From Croceivirga radicis (GTDB taxonomy: Bacteria; Bacteroidota; Bacteroidia; Flavobacteriales; Flavobacteriaceae), in NCBI RefSeq assembly GCF_002072105.2, contig NZ_MTBC01000008.1, positions 1-64,000 on the forward strand: 64,000 nucleotides of DNA. The letters run 5' to 3'. Positions 24,533-34,459 of the stretch are shown here, in pieces. The notes beneath the pieces were generated by a model. The model ran no database searches and had not been told where the DNA came from. It was given only the letters and a program-made list of their open reading frames with translations. Every line of letters begins with the position of its first letter. Position 1 is the first letter of the stretch. Both the position numbers and the translations under genes were made by a program.

Positions 24533-26268
24533 AGATCTCTATAATATCCTTGCTTATCTAACAATTCTTGGTGGGTACCCATTTCTATTATTTCCCCGGC
24601 ATCCATTACTATAATTTTGTCTGCCTTTTTAATAGTAGCTAAACGGTGGGCGATTATTATGGAAGTCCTGCCTTCTGTAATTTTATTGGTTGCCTCTTGT
24701 ATTAGTTGTTCCGTGTACGTATCAACGGAAGAAGTTGCTTCGTCTAAAATTAGAATACTAGGATTACTTACATAAGCGCGCAAAAACGCTATTAATTGTC
24801 GTTGCCCACTAGATAGCATAGTACCCCTTTCTTTTACATTATAGTTGTACCCATCTGGTAACTCGTTAATAAAATCGTGCACCCCAATAGCTTTTGCCGC
24901 AGCTTCAATAGCGCGGATATCTACCTTATCTGAATTTAATGCAATGTTATTCTTGATAGTATCTGCAAACAAGAATACATCTTGTAGTACAATTGCAATA
25001 TGGGAACGTAAGGATTGAAGCGTAAAATCTTTGATAGCTATACCATCTATCTTTATAGTTCCAGAGTCTATTTCGTAAAAACGATTTAATAAGTTTATAA
25101 TGGTAGACTTACCTGCACCAGTAGCACCAACTATTGCAACCGTTTCCCCCGCTTTTACATTAAAACTAATACCGTGCAATACTTCTTCTCCGGGAACATA
25201 ACTGAACGTAACATTTTCAAAATTCAAATTTCCCTTAACCTTGGAAACCTCTTGGGTACCCGTATCTGCAATATGGCTATCTGTATCAAGAATTTTAAAT
25301 ACTCTATTGGCAGCAACCATTCCCATTTGTAAGGTGTTAAACTTATCCGCTATTTGGCGTAACGGCCTAAACAGCAAGTCCATTAGAAAAAAGAAAGCAA
25401 AAATAGAACCAACGTTATCTAGCTGCGCGCTCTCTATTCTCATGATTACGCCAAAGTATACCACCAAGCCAATACCAATAGAAAAAGAGATTTCTGCTAC
25501 CGGAAAGAATATAGAATTGTACCAAACCGTTTTTAACCACGCGTTCTGGTGTTTTTCATTGATGGCTCTAAATTTTTCCTTTTCAATTGCCTCTCTATTA
25601 AAAAGCTGAACAATTTTCATCCCTGCAATTCGCTCTTGCACAAAAGAATTAAGATTAGACACCTGCGCCCTAACTTCTATAAATGCCACCTTCATAGCTT
25701 TTTGAAACAAGCGGGTTGCCACCAAAATAATGGGCATAATTGCAAAAACAATTAAAGCCAAGCGCCAGTTCATATACAGCATTACCCCGGCTGCGGCAAC
25801 CATTTTCAATAAATCTGAAACAATAACGAAAAAACCTTGACTAAAAATCTCGCCTATACGTTGCATATCTGCCACGGTACGTGTTACCAATAACCCAATA
25901 CTAGACTTATCAAAATAGGTCATTTTAAAAGCCATCATTTTTTTAAACAACCTTATTCTTAAATCTTTAATTACAGACTCTCCTAAGAGGTTAGCATAGT
26001 AATTAAATGATAATTGACTTACTACCTGCCCCAATAAAACACCTCCCATTAATAGTACCAAAAAAGTTAATTGGCCTGCATCCTTATTGGGCAATGCTTC
26101 ATTTATAATTCGTTTTACGAGCACCGGTGTACAAATGGCAAAGGCCGATAAAAATATTGCGGTAATTGCCACCACCCAAAAGATTAACCTATAAGGCCTT
26201 GTATAGGCAAAAACACGCTTAAATAATCTAAAGTCAAATGCGGTTCCACTTTCTTTTTCTTTACTCAT
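24496..26268 (-). CDS. ABC exporter, fused permease and ATPase (MsbA/MDR type)
   Basis: 590 residues. Six membrane helices span about 30-310. The ATPase domain follows with Walker A GATGAGKST (381-389), signature LSSGQRQ, Walker B ILILDEATS and the H-loop IIAHRLATI. It works as a dimer exporting lipids or drugs across the inner membrane; the substrate cannot be told. Its start overlaps the end of truA by eight bases on the same strand, so the two are cotranscribed. Confidence 0.93.
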   Translation of the reverse strand: MSKEKESGTAFDFRLFKRVFAYTRPYRLIFWVVAITAIFLSAFAICTPVLVKRIINEALPNKDAGQLTFLVLLMGGVLLGQVVSQLSFNYYANLLGESVIKDLRIRLFKKMMAFKMTYFDKSSIGLLVTRTVADMQRIGEIFSQGFFVIVSDLLKMVAAAGVMLYMNWRLALIVFAIMPIILVATRLFQKAMKVAFIEVRAQVSNLNSFVQERIAGMKIVQLFNREAIEKEKFRAINEKHQNAWLKTVWYNSIFFPVAEISFSIGIGLVVYFGVIMRIESAQLDNVGSIFAFFFLMDLLFRPLRQIADKFNTLQMGMVAANRVFKILDTDSHIADTGTQEVSKVKGNLNFENVTFSYVPGEEVLHGISFNVKAGETVAIVGATGAGKSTIINLLNRFYEIDSGTIKIDGIAIKDFTLQSLRSHIAIVLQDVFLFADTIKNNIALNSDKVDIRAIEAAAKAIGVHDFINELPDGYNYNVKERGTMLSSGQRQLIAFLRAYVSNPSILILDEATSSVDTYTEQLIQEATNKITEGRTSIIIAHRLATIKKADKIIVMDAGEIIEMGTHQELLDKQGYYRDLYEAQFMAKEAV

Positions 26269-27007
26269 CTATTTCTATATCTGAATATTCTACTCTTGTT
26301 AAATATAGTCCTTTAGCTGGTACGGAAACACCAGCTTCTCCTCTGCTTTTACTCGCAATTACCTTTTTAATATGTCCACTAGGTTTTTTATGCAAGCCAA
26401 CATCTAAAAGCGTACCTACCACCGCCCTTACCATATTGCGCAAAAAACGATCTGCCGCAATGGTAAACACTAATTTATCCCCAACTTTTTGCCATCCTGC
26501 TTGGGTAATAGTACAGAAATAAGTGTGTACATCTGTATGGGATTTAGAAAAGCACTCAAAGTCTTGCCGTCCTATGAGGTCTTTTGCTTCTTGGTTCATA
26601 ACTTCTACATCTAATGGTAAAAAAACATGATGTGCACTTTCTTGACTAAAAGGGTCTTTAAACGGAACAATTATATATTCATAAGCTCTTAAGGTAGCAT
26701 CAAATCTTGCATGGGCATCTGCTTTAACCGGAAAAATACGTTTAATAGCTATATCCTTTGGCAGATAATTATTAAGCCTTTTTACCAGTTCATTCACATC
26801 TAACTTCTTGGCTACATCTAAATGGGCAAACATCTGTTTTGCATGTACGCCAGCATCTGTTCTACCCGCCCCAACTACATTAATTTTTTGACGCAACAAT
26901 AAAGAAAGTGCTTCTTCTAAAACCTGTTGCACAGAAATGGCATTGGGTTGCCGTTGCCAACCGTGATAAGAAGTACCGTTGTAAGCAAATTCTATAAAAT
27001 ATCTCAA
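26261..27007 (-). CDS. truA: tRNA pseudouridine(38-40) synthase TruA
   Basis: 248 residues. The catalytic Asp51 lies in GAGRTDAGVHA; YNGTSYHGWQRQ near the N-terminus and RFLRNMVRAVVGTLLDVG near the C-terminus are standard TruA motifs. It modifies uridines 38-40 in the tRNA anticodon arm. It leads a two-gene unit with the ABC exporter and is divergent from the phosphodiesterase gene, 81 bases apart. Confidence 0.96.
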   Translation of the reverse strand: MRYFIEFAYNGTSYHGWQRQPNAISVQQVLEEALSLLLRQKINVVGAGRTDAGVHAKQMFAHLDVAKKLDVNELVKRLNNYLPKDIAIKRIFPVKADAHARFDATLRAYEYIIVPFKDPFSQESAHHVFLPLDVEVMNQEAKDLIGRQDFECFSKSHTDVHTYFCTITQAGWQKVGDKLVFTIAADRFLRNMVRAVVGTLLDVGLHKKPSGHIKKVIASKSRGEAGVSVPAKGLYLTRVEYSDIEIDE

Positions 27008-27088
27008 ACTTGGTAATTGAAGCGTTAAAGATACTTTAATCTATTGGTAAGTTCTGGTACAAGTATTTTTTTAGCATATTTTTAGGGC

Positions 27089-27583
27089 ATGACTAAAGTC
27101 TTACTCCTTTCTGACACACACAGCTACATAGACGAAAGAATACTAGCTTATGCCAAAAAAGCCGACGAAATATGGCATGCCGGAGATATTGGGGATTTAT
27201 CCGTAACGGATGCCCTTGCTAAAATAAAACCGGTAAGAGGCGTATACGGCAATATAGACAACCATGTAATTCAAAAAGAATTTCCAGAGAACAACAGGTT
27301 CTTATGTGAAGAGGTAGACGTTTGGATTACCCATATTGGCGGTTATCCTAACAAATACAATGTTAGGGTTAAGGAAGAAATAAAGGCCAATCCGCCAAAA
27401 TTGTTTATCTGCGGACACTCTCATATTCTTAAGGTGATGTTTGACAAAAAACTGGATTTGCTCCATATGAATCCGGGTGCTTGCGGCAAGCACGGTTTCC
27501 ATCAGGTACGTACTATGCTTCGTTTTGTAATAGATAAGGATAGGATAACAGATTTAGAGGTAATAGAACTAGGAAAAAAATAG
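27089..27583 (+). CDS. YfcE/MJ0936-family metallophosphodiesterase
   Basis: 164 residues with the two-metal phosphoesterase site: SDTHSYID (Asp9, His11), HAGDIGD, VYGNIDNH, a His in ITHIGG and the CGHSHI pair. Relatives hydrolyse small phosphodiesters and the true substrate is unknown. It is a soluble single-domain protein and the first gene of a short plus-strand run with the next lipoprotein gene, 51 bases away. Confidence 0.9.
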   Translation: MTKVLLLSDTHSYIDERILAYAKKADEIWHAGDIGDLSVTDALAKIKPVRGVYGNIDNHVIQKEFPENNRFLCEEVDVWITHIGGYPNKYNVRVKEEIKANPPKLFICGHSHILKVMFDKKLDLLHMNPGACGKHGFHQVRTMLRFVIDKDRITDLEVIELGKK

Positions 27584-27634
27584 CCATCTTTAGCCTTTTT
27601 ATTGTTCAAACAAATACATTAACATCGACCAATT

Positions 27635-28492
27635 ATGAATAAAAAAAACGCAATTGCCACCTTGTTATTTGTAGTTATTCTACAACTTTCTTGCAAACAA
27701 GAACCTAAGGATAACATCAGTTTTAGCACCCATACCAAACTAGAGGAACAAAAACCAATATATGACACCAATAAACCCAAAGAACTACTTAAAATGGTTG
27801 CCCATGCTCATGGCGGTTGGGCCGACTTATGGAAAAAGAAAGATGTTGAGTTTACCTATAATTACGAAATAACCGCTGAAAATAGAGCAGACCAATCTTT
27901 AGAGCGTTATATCTTTGATAATGAAATTTCTTATGGCGCTTATAACAGGCATGAAATAAATGTTTTTCCAAAAACCAAAGGCCCAGTGGTTCACCTTTTT
28001 AATGGTGATTCTACTACCGTAAGCCTTAACGGTAAATTGGTTGATGACGGGAACGTAATAAACCTATCGGACTTCATAAGACGGGCCAATTACTTTTGGT
28101 TTACCATGCCCTACAAGCTTAACAACCCAGGTACCATTGCCAAATACCTTGGTAAAGAAGTGCACAACAATACCAACTATGACCTTATTGAAGTAACTTA
28201 TGATGCTACCGTTACAAGAAAAGAGCAAAACGATATTTATATCCTATACATTAATCCTGATACCAAGTTAATAGACCGTTTTAAATTTTCGTTACCCTTT
28301 GCAGGAATAACAGAACCCGTAATACTTACAGATTACAGTTATAAAAACATACAAGGACAAATGATAGCAACTTACCGTGCCTATTACCTACCCAACAAAG
28401 ATGGCTCTTACACCAAAGAACCTTCTTTTATTCAAACTTTAGAAAACATACGGTTTAACAACGGATTTAATTTGGATAATATTAATCAATAA
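27635..28492 (+). CDS. Conserved lipoprotein of unknown function
   Basis: 285 residues, signal ending LQLSC. The region KELLKMVAHAHGGWADLWKKKDVEFTYNYE resembles the start of a Bacteroidota family of envelope proteins of unknown role (possibly DUF6503); the rest is mainly beta-strands (PDTKLIDRFKFSLPFAG, YKNIQGQMIATYRAYYLP), reminiscent of LolA-like folds that hold lipid chains. The family assignment is tentative. A strong two-way terminator follows the stop. Confidence 0.65.
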   Translation: MNKKNAIATLLFVVILQLSCKQEPKDNISFSTHTKLEEQKPIYDTNKPKELLKMVAHAHGGWADLWKKKDVEFTYNYEITAENRADQSLERYIFDNEISYGAYNRHEINVFPKTKGPVVHLFNGDSTTVSLNGKLVDDGNVINLSDFIRRANYFWFTMPYKLNNPGTIAKYLGKEVHNNTNYDLIEVTYDATVTRKEQNDIYILYINPDTKLIDRFKFSLPFAGITEPVILTDYSYKNIQGQMIATYRAYYLPNKDGSYTKEPSFIQTLENIRFNNGFNLDNINQ

Positions 28493-28493
28493 A

Positions 28494-28521
28494 AAAAGCC
28501 CTTGCATCAACAAGGGCTTTT
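28494..28521. terminator. Bidirectional terminator between converging genes
   Basis: AGCCCTTG-N6-CAAGGGCT with an A run before and T run after; it can stop the plus-strand lipoprotein gene and the minus-strand DUF4293 gene. Confidence 0.85.
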
Positions 28522-28549
28522 ACGCACTAATACTACTAAGATGTTAGGT

Positions 28550-28960
28550 CTAACGTAAACGATCTACAGATTTTACAAGATCTTCATCCTTTTTGATCGC
28601 CCTGTTGGCCAGGACTAGAAAAACGATAGAAAATACAGGAATCAGCATCCCAATACCCTTCTCAGAAACCGCCGTCTCTCCGGATAAGTTTAGTGATCGG
28701 TAAACGAAAAATCCTAGTAAAAAAAGGTTCAATAGCATATTTAAACGGTTCACCACAAATTGATTTTGTCTCTTTTTGAACAACAATATGCTTACAGCGG
28801 CCAAAACGGCCACACTATAAAATAAGATAGAAATAAGAACATCATCTTTGGCAAATAAAGGCCCCGCTTCTGTTTCTACCCATAAGTTCACAAAAAAGGG
28901 CAACACAGCCGCCAAAAGCACCACTATTACTAAATACAATGTCTGTATTCTTTGAATCAT
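28550..28960 (-). CDS. DUF4293 membrane protein
   Basis: 136 residues beginning MIQRIQTLYLVIVVLLA, the usual opening of DUF4293 proteins. Four membrane helices: LYLVIVVLLAAVLPFF, ILFYSVAVLAAVSILLF, LNMLLNLFLLGFFVYR and GMLIPVFSIVFLVLANR. A basic C-terminal tail ends it. Function unknown. It lies back to back with rho, as seen in other Flavobacteriia to my knowledge. Confidence 0.88.
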   Translation of the reverse strand: MIQRIQTLYLVIVVLLAAVLPFFVNLWVETEAGPLFAKDDVLISILFYSVAVLAAVSILLFKKRQNQFVVNRLNMLLNLFLLGFFVYRSLNLSGETAVSEKGIGMLIPVFSIVFLVLANRAIKKDEDLVKSVDRLR

Positions 28961-29149
28961 TCTAGATTAAAATTGGATTGCAAAATTAAGGCTCTTTTAG
29001 TTAAAAATAACAGTAGTTCTTAAAATTTATTTTGTATACTTGCAATGTTATTAGTTAGCGCACTTGCCCCGGGAATACTTTCCCACTGTAAAATCAACTA
29101 ACTCAATTTACTTCATAACAAAATTCAAGTTTAATTTATTGATTTTTTA

Positions 29150-30742
29150 ATGTTCGAGATTTCCGACCTAAAAGCAAAAAAACTTCCTGAATTACAGGAA
29201 ATTGCAAAAGAATTAAATGTTCCCAAGTACCGTTCTCTAAAAAAATTAGATTTAGTGTATCAAATCTTGGATTTGCAGGCTGCCAATCCAAAAGCCGTTA
29301 AAGAAAGTGCCGTTTTAGATGTAGAAGAAAAACCTAAAAGACAAAAACGCACTAGAACCCCAAAACAAGAACCGGCACCAACCGAAGATAAAGCTAACAA
29401 ACAGGCAGAAGAAAAACCAGCACCTGCTGCTAAGAAAACTCCTGAAAAGAACAGCCATAAAAAGGATGAGCCTAAGCAACAAAAAGACAACAATAGGCAA
29501 AACAACAACCAAAACAAGGGGCAAAACAATAGAAGAAACAATAACAACAATAGAAACCATCAAGACAAGCGTAATAGCAATTTTGACAAGGATTTAAAGA
29601 ATAGGTATAAAGAGCCTGAATTTGAATTTGATAGCATTATTGAGAGTGAAGGTGTGCTAGATATTATGCAAGACGGTTATGGTTTTCTACGTTCTTCTGA
29701 TTACAATTACCTTTCTTCCCCTGATGATATTTATGTGTCACAATCTCAAATAAGATTGTTTGGTTTAAAAACAGGAGACACCGTTTTAGGTAGTATTAGA
29801 CCTCCAAAGGAAGGAGAAAAATATTTTCCACTGATAAAAGTGACCAAAATTAACGGTCTAGACCCGCAAGTGGTTAGAGACCGCGTATCTTTTGAACACT
29901 TAACACCTTTATTTCCAAAAGAAAAATTCAACATTGCAGATAAGCAAAGTACTATTTCTACCCGTATCATGGACCTTTTCTCTCCTATTGGAAAAGGACA
30001 AAGGGGTATGATCGTGTCGCAACCTAAAACAGGTAAGACCATGTTACTTAAAGATATTGCAAATGCCATAGCCGCAAACCATCCTGAGGTCTATCAAATA
30101 ATCTTATTAATAGATGAAAGACCAGAAGAGGTTACGGACATGCAACGTAACGTACGTGGCGAAGTTGTAGCTTCTACTTTTGACAAAGAAGCTACCGAGC
30201 ACGTTAGAGTAGCAAATATTGTTATAGAAAAAGCAAAAAGGTTGGTAGAATGCGGACATGATGTTGTAATCCTATTAGATTCTATTACGCGTTTGGCAAG
30301 AGCCTATAATACGGTACAGCCAGCATCTGGTAAAGTATTAAGTGGTGGTGTAGACGCTAACGCATTGCACAAACCTAAACGATTCTTTGGTGCCGCTAGA
30401 AATATAGAAAATGGTGGGTCTTTATCTATAATTGCCACCGCCCTAACCGAAACCGGTTCCAAAATGGACGAGGTTATTTTTGAAGAATTCAAGGGTACGG
30501 GTAATATGGAGCTACAGTTAGATAGAAGAATTTCTAACAGAAGAATCTTCCCTGCCATTGATTTAATCTCTTCTTCTACAAGACGTGACGACTTGTTATT
30601 AGACGAAAATACCATACAACGTATGTGGATTTTACGCAAGTATCTTGCCGACATGAACCCTGTGGAAGCCATGGAATTTATTGAGCAACGAATAAAGCAA
30701 ACACGAAATAACGAGGAATTTTTACTTACTATGAACGAGTAG
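29150..30742 (+). CDS. rho: Transcription termination factor Rho, with long polar insert
   Basis: 530 residues, about 110 longer than enterobacterial Rho. Rho_N helices (1-45) are followed by a disordered insert (about 50-155) rich in Lys, Pro, Gln and Asn ([15 protein letters not shown]), then the RNA-binding domain (165-235), Walker [11 protein letters not shown] (288-297), [11 protein letters not shown] and the C-terminal motor. It ends Rho-dependent transcripts as a hexamer. A long leader precedes it: AGTTAG and CTAACT near 29054 and 29100 could pair around an inner GGGAATACTTTCCC hairpin, but evidence for control there is weak. Confidence 0.96.
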   Translation: MFEISDLKAKKLPELQEIAKELNVPKYRSLKKLDLVYQILDLQAANPKAVKESAVLDVEEKPKRQKRTRTPKQEPAPTEDKANKQAEEKPAPAAKKTPEKNSHKKDEPKQQKDNNRQNNNQNKGQNNRRNNNNNRNHQDKRNSNFDKDLKNRYKEPEFEFDSIIESEGVLDIMQDGYGFLRSSDYNYLSSPDDIYVSQSQIRLFGLKTGDTVLGSIRPPKEGEKYFPLIKVTKINGLDPQVVRDRVSFEHLTPLFPKEKFNIADKQSTISTRIMDLFSPIGKGQRGMIVSQPKTGKTMLLKDIANAIAANHPEVYQIILLIDERPEEVTDMQRNVRGEVVASTFDKEATEHVRVANIVIEKAKRLVECGHDVVILLDSITRLARAYNTVQPASGKVLSGGVDANALHKPKRFFGAARNIENGGSLSIIATALTETGSKMDEVIFEEFKGTGNMELQLDRRISNRRIFPAIDLISSSTRRDDLLLDENTIQRMWILRKYLADMNPVEAMEFIEQRIKQTRNNEEFLLTMNE

Positions 30743-30764
30743 ATTTTCCGAGCAAATTATTAAC

Positions 30765-30800
30765 AAAACCCTCTTTGGAAAATTCCTTGGAGGGTTTTTT
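30765..30800 (+). terminator. Terminator after rho
   Basis: AAAACCCTC at 30765-30773 pairs with GAGGGTTTT at 30790-30798, with further pairing inside (TTTGGAA/TTCCTTGG), followed by T residues. Confidence 0.8.
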
Positions 30801-30801
30801 A

Positions 30802-30832
30802 TTTGGTGGTTTTTTCTTTTGCTGTATATTTA
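30802..30832 (+). promoter_or_regulatory. Bacteroidota-type promoter for the lipoprotein gene at 30870
   Basis: TTTG (30802-30805), a 19-base spacer, then TATATTTA (30825-30832), one mismatch from TAnnTTTG. The start codon is 37 bases further on. Confidence 0.5.
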
Positions 30833-30869
30833 TGGTGTTCCCCACAGCGTTTAATTTAATTAACAACCA

Positions 30870-31526
30870 ATGAAAACACACACCACAAATGCATGGGGCC
30901 ATATCCGCTCCTTGGGGCTACTTACTTGTACTTTTCTGTTGCTAAGTGCCTGCAACGAAACCCCAAAATCTGAAAAACCAAATCCTGAAGAACCGGTGCA
31001 AGAAACACCAGAAATGGTAAAGGCACCCAGACAAATAATTTCTTTGGATAAGGCAGATGGGCTGTATAAAAATTACAGCAAGAACAGGGCTGAAAGCATT
31101 GCTGAAATGGAAGCGCCAACAGAAGATGGCAAACCCTTTGTACCCACTAGGTTTTTAACCATAAGTATTGAAGATTTAGAACAATACATAGCTTTTGCAA
31201 AACAAGAAGCAACCAAAGGCGAAGCGGAAATAGATAGTTTACGTATCTACTTAGCCAATTATGGTAAAGTAAAAGGAAAAAAAGACCGTAGAAATACACT
31301 TTTTATTTTACCTGCCGCTGAAGCAGAAGGTGATTATGGCGGTATCTACATAGGCGAAGACGGTAAGGCAAAGCTTATTAGAAATTACTTTAATGCAAAT
31401 GCCATGGAACAAAAATCCAAAGCCTCCTTTATGCCCAATTTTAAACCCACGGTAGCAAATCAAGGCGGGCAAAGCTTAATTCTTAATGATCTAGGTGATT
31501 CTCCACCACCTAAAGAAGATTTTTAA
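30870..31526 (+). CDS. Hypothetical lipoprotein
   Basis: 218 residues with a lipoprotein signal ending LLLSAC, then a Glu/Pro-rich linker (ETPKSEKPNPEEPVQETPEM). The rest is a soluble domain with LDKADGLYKNYSKNRAESI near 58-76, an acidic middle part and a C-terminal ILNDLGDSPPPKEDF. I do not recognise a family. It is followed 18 bases later by two membrane protein genes, with which it may form an operon. Confidence 0.65.
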   Translation: MKTHTTNAWGHIRSLGLLTCTFLLLSACNETPKSEKPNPEEPVQETPEMVKAPRQIISLDKADGLYKNYSKNRAESIAEMEAPTEDGKPFVPTRFLTISIEDLEQYIAFAKQEATKGEAEIDSLRIYLANYGKVKGKKDRRNTLFILPAAEAEGDYGGIYIGEDGKAKLIRNYFNANAMEQKSKASFMPNFKPTVANQGGQSLILNDLGDSPPPKEDF

Positions 31527-31544
31527 TTACCCATTAAAAACCAA

Positions 31545-32222
31545 GTGATGTTAGATTTTTTATCCAAAAACTATTTTTTGGCACTTTATGCCATCACTTG
31601 GTTTATTTCTTTATTTACGTTTAGAAAGTACTTTGACACCTCTTTGAAATACTTTCCCATACTATTGGCTTATACCTTTTTTACAGAGCTTTTAGGATGT
31701 ATGGTAATATATTTTGAAGACTTTCAGTTAATTTATGATACCAAAGCAACTTTTCACTCCTCTTCTATCTACAACATCTACCATTTTATTTACTACATCT
31801 ACTTTTTAATTGTCCTACAGAAGAGCTTGGCAGTATCCAAACACAAGAAACTTATTTATCTTTTTATTGCAATATTCGTACTCGTTAATATTTTAAATCT
31901 CTTCATACAAGACCCAAGAACCACTTCTATGGTTTACGCCTATCTAGCAGGTACGGTTTTACTCTTGATAACCCTGGTTATTTATTTTAAACACCTCATA
32001 ACCATACGTAATAAATTTGTTTTTAAGTACAATTTACTCGCGTGGATAAGTATTGGTTTAGTAGTTTTTCATGGAATCTATTTTCCTATTAAGATTATTA
32101 AAGAATTTTTTACGGACCTCTACGCCGCAGCATTTAGAGACATACATATTGCCATTGTTATTTGTATGTACATATTGTTTTGCATTGGATTTATTGTAGG
32201 CAAAAGAAGAGCATTTAGATAA
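31545..32222 (+). CDS. Multi-pass membrane protein, unknown (paralogue of next gene)
   Basis: 225 residues with about seven membrane helices and very few charged residues: ALYAITWFISLFTFRKYF, FPILLAYTFFTELLGCMVIYF, IYHFIYYIYFLIVLQKS, LIYLFIAIFVLVNILNLF, VYAYLAGTVLLLITLVIYF, LAWISIGLVVFHGIYF and IHIAIVICMYILFCIGFIVG. The same plan and matching phrases (FRKYFDTSLKYFPILLAYTFFTELLG against YRSFTDTPLAYFPLLIAYTLFNELLG) recur in the following gene. No family is recognised. Confidence 0.7.
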   Translation: MMLDFLSKNYFLALYAITWFISLFTFRKYFDTSLKYFPILLAYTFFTELLGCMVIYFEDFQLIYDTKATFHSSSIYNIYHFIYYIYFLIVLQKSLAVSKHKKLIYLFIAIFVLVNILNLFIQDPRTTSMVYAYLAGTVLLLITLVIYFKHLITIRNKFVFKYNLLAWISIGLVVFHGIYFPIKIIKEFFTDLYAAAFRDIHIAIVICMYILFCIGFIVGKRRAFR

Positions 32223-32260
32223 GTACAATTTTCTATTTTTGCCTTCTTAACACTTCCAGA

Positions 32261-32914
32261 TTGTACATACTCTTTTTTTATTTACTGGCATTAATTTGCA
32301 GTTTACTACGCTATAGAAGTTTTACGGATACTCCATTGGCCTATTTTCCTTTGTTAATAGCTTATACCCTGTTTAATGAATTATTGGGTTTTCTAGTTTC
32401 TGAATTTCCTGAGTTCAGTTTTGTGGACCAAAAACAGTACGCCAATCACAATACAATTATTTACACCATCTATTCCGTTATTTTTCACCTTTATGTATTT
32501 TGGGTATATAAAAAGGTCTTAGCACAGGATAAACATAAGATGATAGCGAAAGCGTTTTTTCTCATGATTATTCCTATCTATTTGATATCCAATTGGTTTC
32601 AAGATATTTTACATGAAAATTTTTATGTAGCCAAAACATTAAGTTCTTTATTTACCATTATTATTGTGCTTTTGCACTTGCGCCAATTAGAAACCACTGC
32701 AAAATCTCCTAAAAAAATTAATCTAATGTTTTGGTTTGGATTAGGCATGTTACTCATAAACCTTTACATGCCTATTTTTATGCTTGTAGGCAATCTGTGG
32801 ACAGAATGGTATTACACCTTGCACCTACGCACCGTGCTCTTTGTAATAGTAGCCACTATGTACTGTCTGTTCAGCTACGGTTTCTTAATACATAAACGTT
32901 GGGCTTTTAACTAA
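32261..32914 (+). CDS. Multi-pass membrane protein, unknown (paralogue of previous gene)
   Basis: 217 residues starting at TTG (32261-32263), the only start that keeps the first helix YILFFYLLALICSLL complete. Seven helices align with those of the gene before it, including the SFTDTPLAYFPLLIAYTLFNELLG and YCLFSYGFLIHKRWAFN regions, matched by CMYILFCIGFIVGKRRAFR in the other. The pair arose by tandem duplication and has diverged widely. It ends six bases from the convergent glycosidase gene, with no terminator between. Confidence 0.68.
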   Translation: MYILFFYLLALICSLLRYRSFTDTPLAYFPLLIAYTLFNELLGFLVSEFPEFSFVDQKQYANHNTIIYTIYSVIFHLYVFWVYKKVLAQDKHKMIAKAFFLMIIPIYLISNWFQDILHENFYVAKTLSSLFTIIIVLLHLRQLETTAKSPKKINLMFWFGLGMLLINLYMPIFMLVGNLWTEWYYTLHLRTVLFVIVATMYCLFSYGFLIHKRWAFN

Positions 32915-32920
32915 CCTATA

Positions 32921-34459
32921 TCAAGGAAAAACCTCAAGCACTTTTTTAGGTTTACCATTTTTGTCTAAAATGCCCATATTTTTTTGTGGTAAGGTACGCC
33001 ATGGTAAGGAACCAAAAACCTCTTTAGGCAACTCAGGAAAATCATACAATGTCCAAGCTATAAAATGTTTTTCTCCCTCCTCTAGGAACTTAAATATATA
33101 TTGGAAATGTTCTGCTTGTGCCTTTTCAGAGTTACCAAAAAAAGCTTTCTTCCATGTATGCAAACCAAATTCCCCTAAGACCACAGGCTTATTGGATTCT
33201 TTTAAAAGTTTTGGATATACGACCGGAAAACGAGTGGTCTTTTCATAAAAATGAAAGGTTAAGAAATCTGTTGTTCCGTTTTCTATAAAATACGGGTGTG
33301 GATGTAGCCAACCAATGGTTACTAAATGATTTGGGTCATAAAACCGAATTCTTTCTAATGCAAACTCCAACCAATGCTGTACTTGCTCCACGGAGTGCAC
33401 GTTCATATCTAAGTCCGCTTCGTTTTTAACATCCCAAGCTAAAATTGCCTTATGCGCTTTAAATGGGGCCACTATGCCCTTTAAATGTTGTTCTGTGATA
33501 GACCAGTTAATAATATCATATTGTCCAAAAAAATCAAACAGGGTTACAATTACCTTTAAGTCTTGTTTTTCCGCAATATTCAAAGTAGCCCTTAACTGTT
33601 CCAAATATTCTGGTTTTACATTTTCCTTTCCAAAATCGGTAAAATTCACAAAGATTCTTACGGTATTAAATCCTAAGTCAGCAACTTTTCTAAAATCTTG
33701 TTCTATTATAGAATCTTTAAATTTTGGTCCAAACATTTCCCATGGAGAATCTTTAGGGTAATAATTAATACCCTTTATGTAAAAAGGTTTATTCTTATAC
33801 ATGAGTTTTTTTCCCTCACGCGTTACCAAATCCTCTACCACCGTATCTTTGGAGCCAACCACAACTTCATTTGCCTGCTCCCTAACCATATGGCGTATAC
33901 GCCAAAAACCATCCTCTAAGAGCATTACAACCTTGTAATTAGAAGTTGTGGTATTGCGGGCAATTAAAGAGTCTTTTTGATAAACCTTATAAACTTCTGT
34001 TACATTATTATCATCAAAAGATACCAGTTTGCCATCTGCCGAATAAAAATTAACATCAATAGCATGGTTTAATGTTGTGCCGTGAACAGTTATGTTATTC
34101 TTCTTGTTTAAATCTATGTTTCTATAAATATTAACCCTACTACTATCTGTATAAAAATCTGCAATTCCTTTTTTAGAATTGACACTAAAATTTAAGTTTT
34201 TCACATACCAAGAATCGGCATAATCTCGCTGTACTTCTTTCTGATTTTTTTCTAAAAATTCTCTTCCGGGATTTTCTAGGTTTCTCCAAGTAAATACTGG
34301 TTTGTAATAATCATTTACCTTTAAAACCTTGGCCATCATTTGTTCCCTATCTGCGCCAGACTTTATAAACGCCAGGATACTTCCAATACCTCTAATGATA
34401 AAAAAGTTTACGGCCATAAATACCGCAATGATAATAGTTCTATACACCCACCTATTCAT
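32921..34459 (-). CDS. Membrane-anchored TIM-barrel glycoside hydrolase (GH2/GH5-like)
   Basis: 512 residues. One N-terminal membrane helix (8-30) anchors it with the rest outside the cytoplasm. A domain at about 45-195 (ending GFWRIRHMVRE) looks like an NTF2-type fold and recurs in the first gene of the operon. The TIM barrel starts near 228 (IKGINYYP). Candidate catalytic residues are Glu347 (acid/base, WDVKNEAD) and Glu430 (nucleophile, VVLGEFGLH), spaced as in clan A retaining glycosidases. It overlaps the preceding gene by eight bases. Cutting or trimming of a polysaccharide made by the operon is an inference. Confidence 0.78.
   Translation of the reverse strand: MNRWVYRTIIIAVFMAVNFFIIRGIGSILAFIKSGADREQMMAKVLKVNDYYKPVFTWRNLENPGREFLEKNQKEVQRDYADSWYVKNLNFSVNSKKGIADFYTDSSRVNIYRNIDLNKKNNITVHGTTLNHAIDVNFYSADGKLVSFDDNNVTEVYKVYQKDSLIARNTTTSNYKVVMLLEDGFWRIRHMVREQANEVVVGSKDTVVEDLVTREGKKLMYKNKPFYIKGINYYPKDSPWEMFGPKFKDSIIEQDFRKVADLGFNTVRIFVNFTDFGKENVKPEYLEQLRATLNIAEKQDLKVIVTLFDFFGQYDIINWSITEQHLKGIVAPFKAHKAILAWDVKNEADLDMNVHSVEQVQHWLEFALERIRFYDPNHLVTIGWLHPHPYFIENGTTDFLTFHFYEKTTRFPVVYPKLLKESNKPVVLGEFGLHTWKKAFFGNSEKAQAEHFQYIFKFLEEGEKHFIAWTLYDFPELPKEVFGSLPWRTLPQKNMGILDKNGKPKKVLEVFP

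Noticed and set aside
29260-29563. Two minus-strand frames opposite rho
   Set aside because: They are reflections of the Lys/Gln/Asn-rich insert of Rho and consist of Leu/Phe/Val runs.
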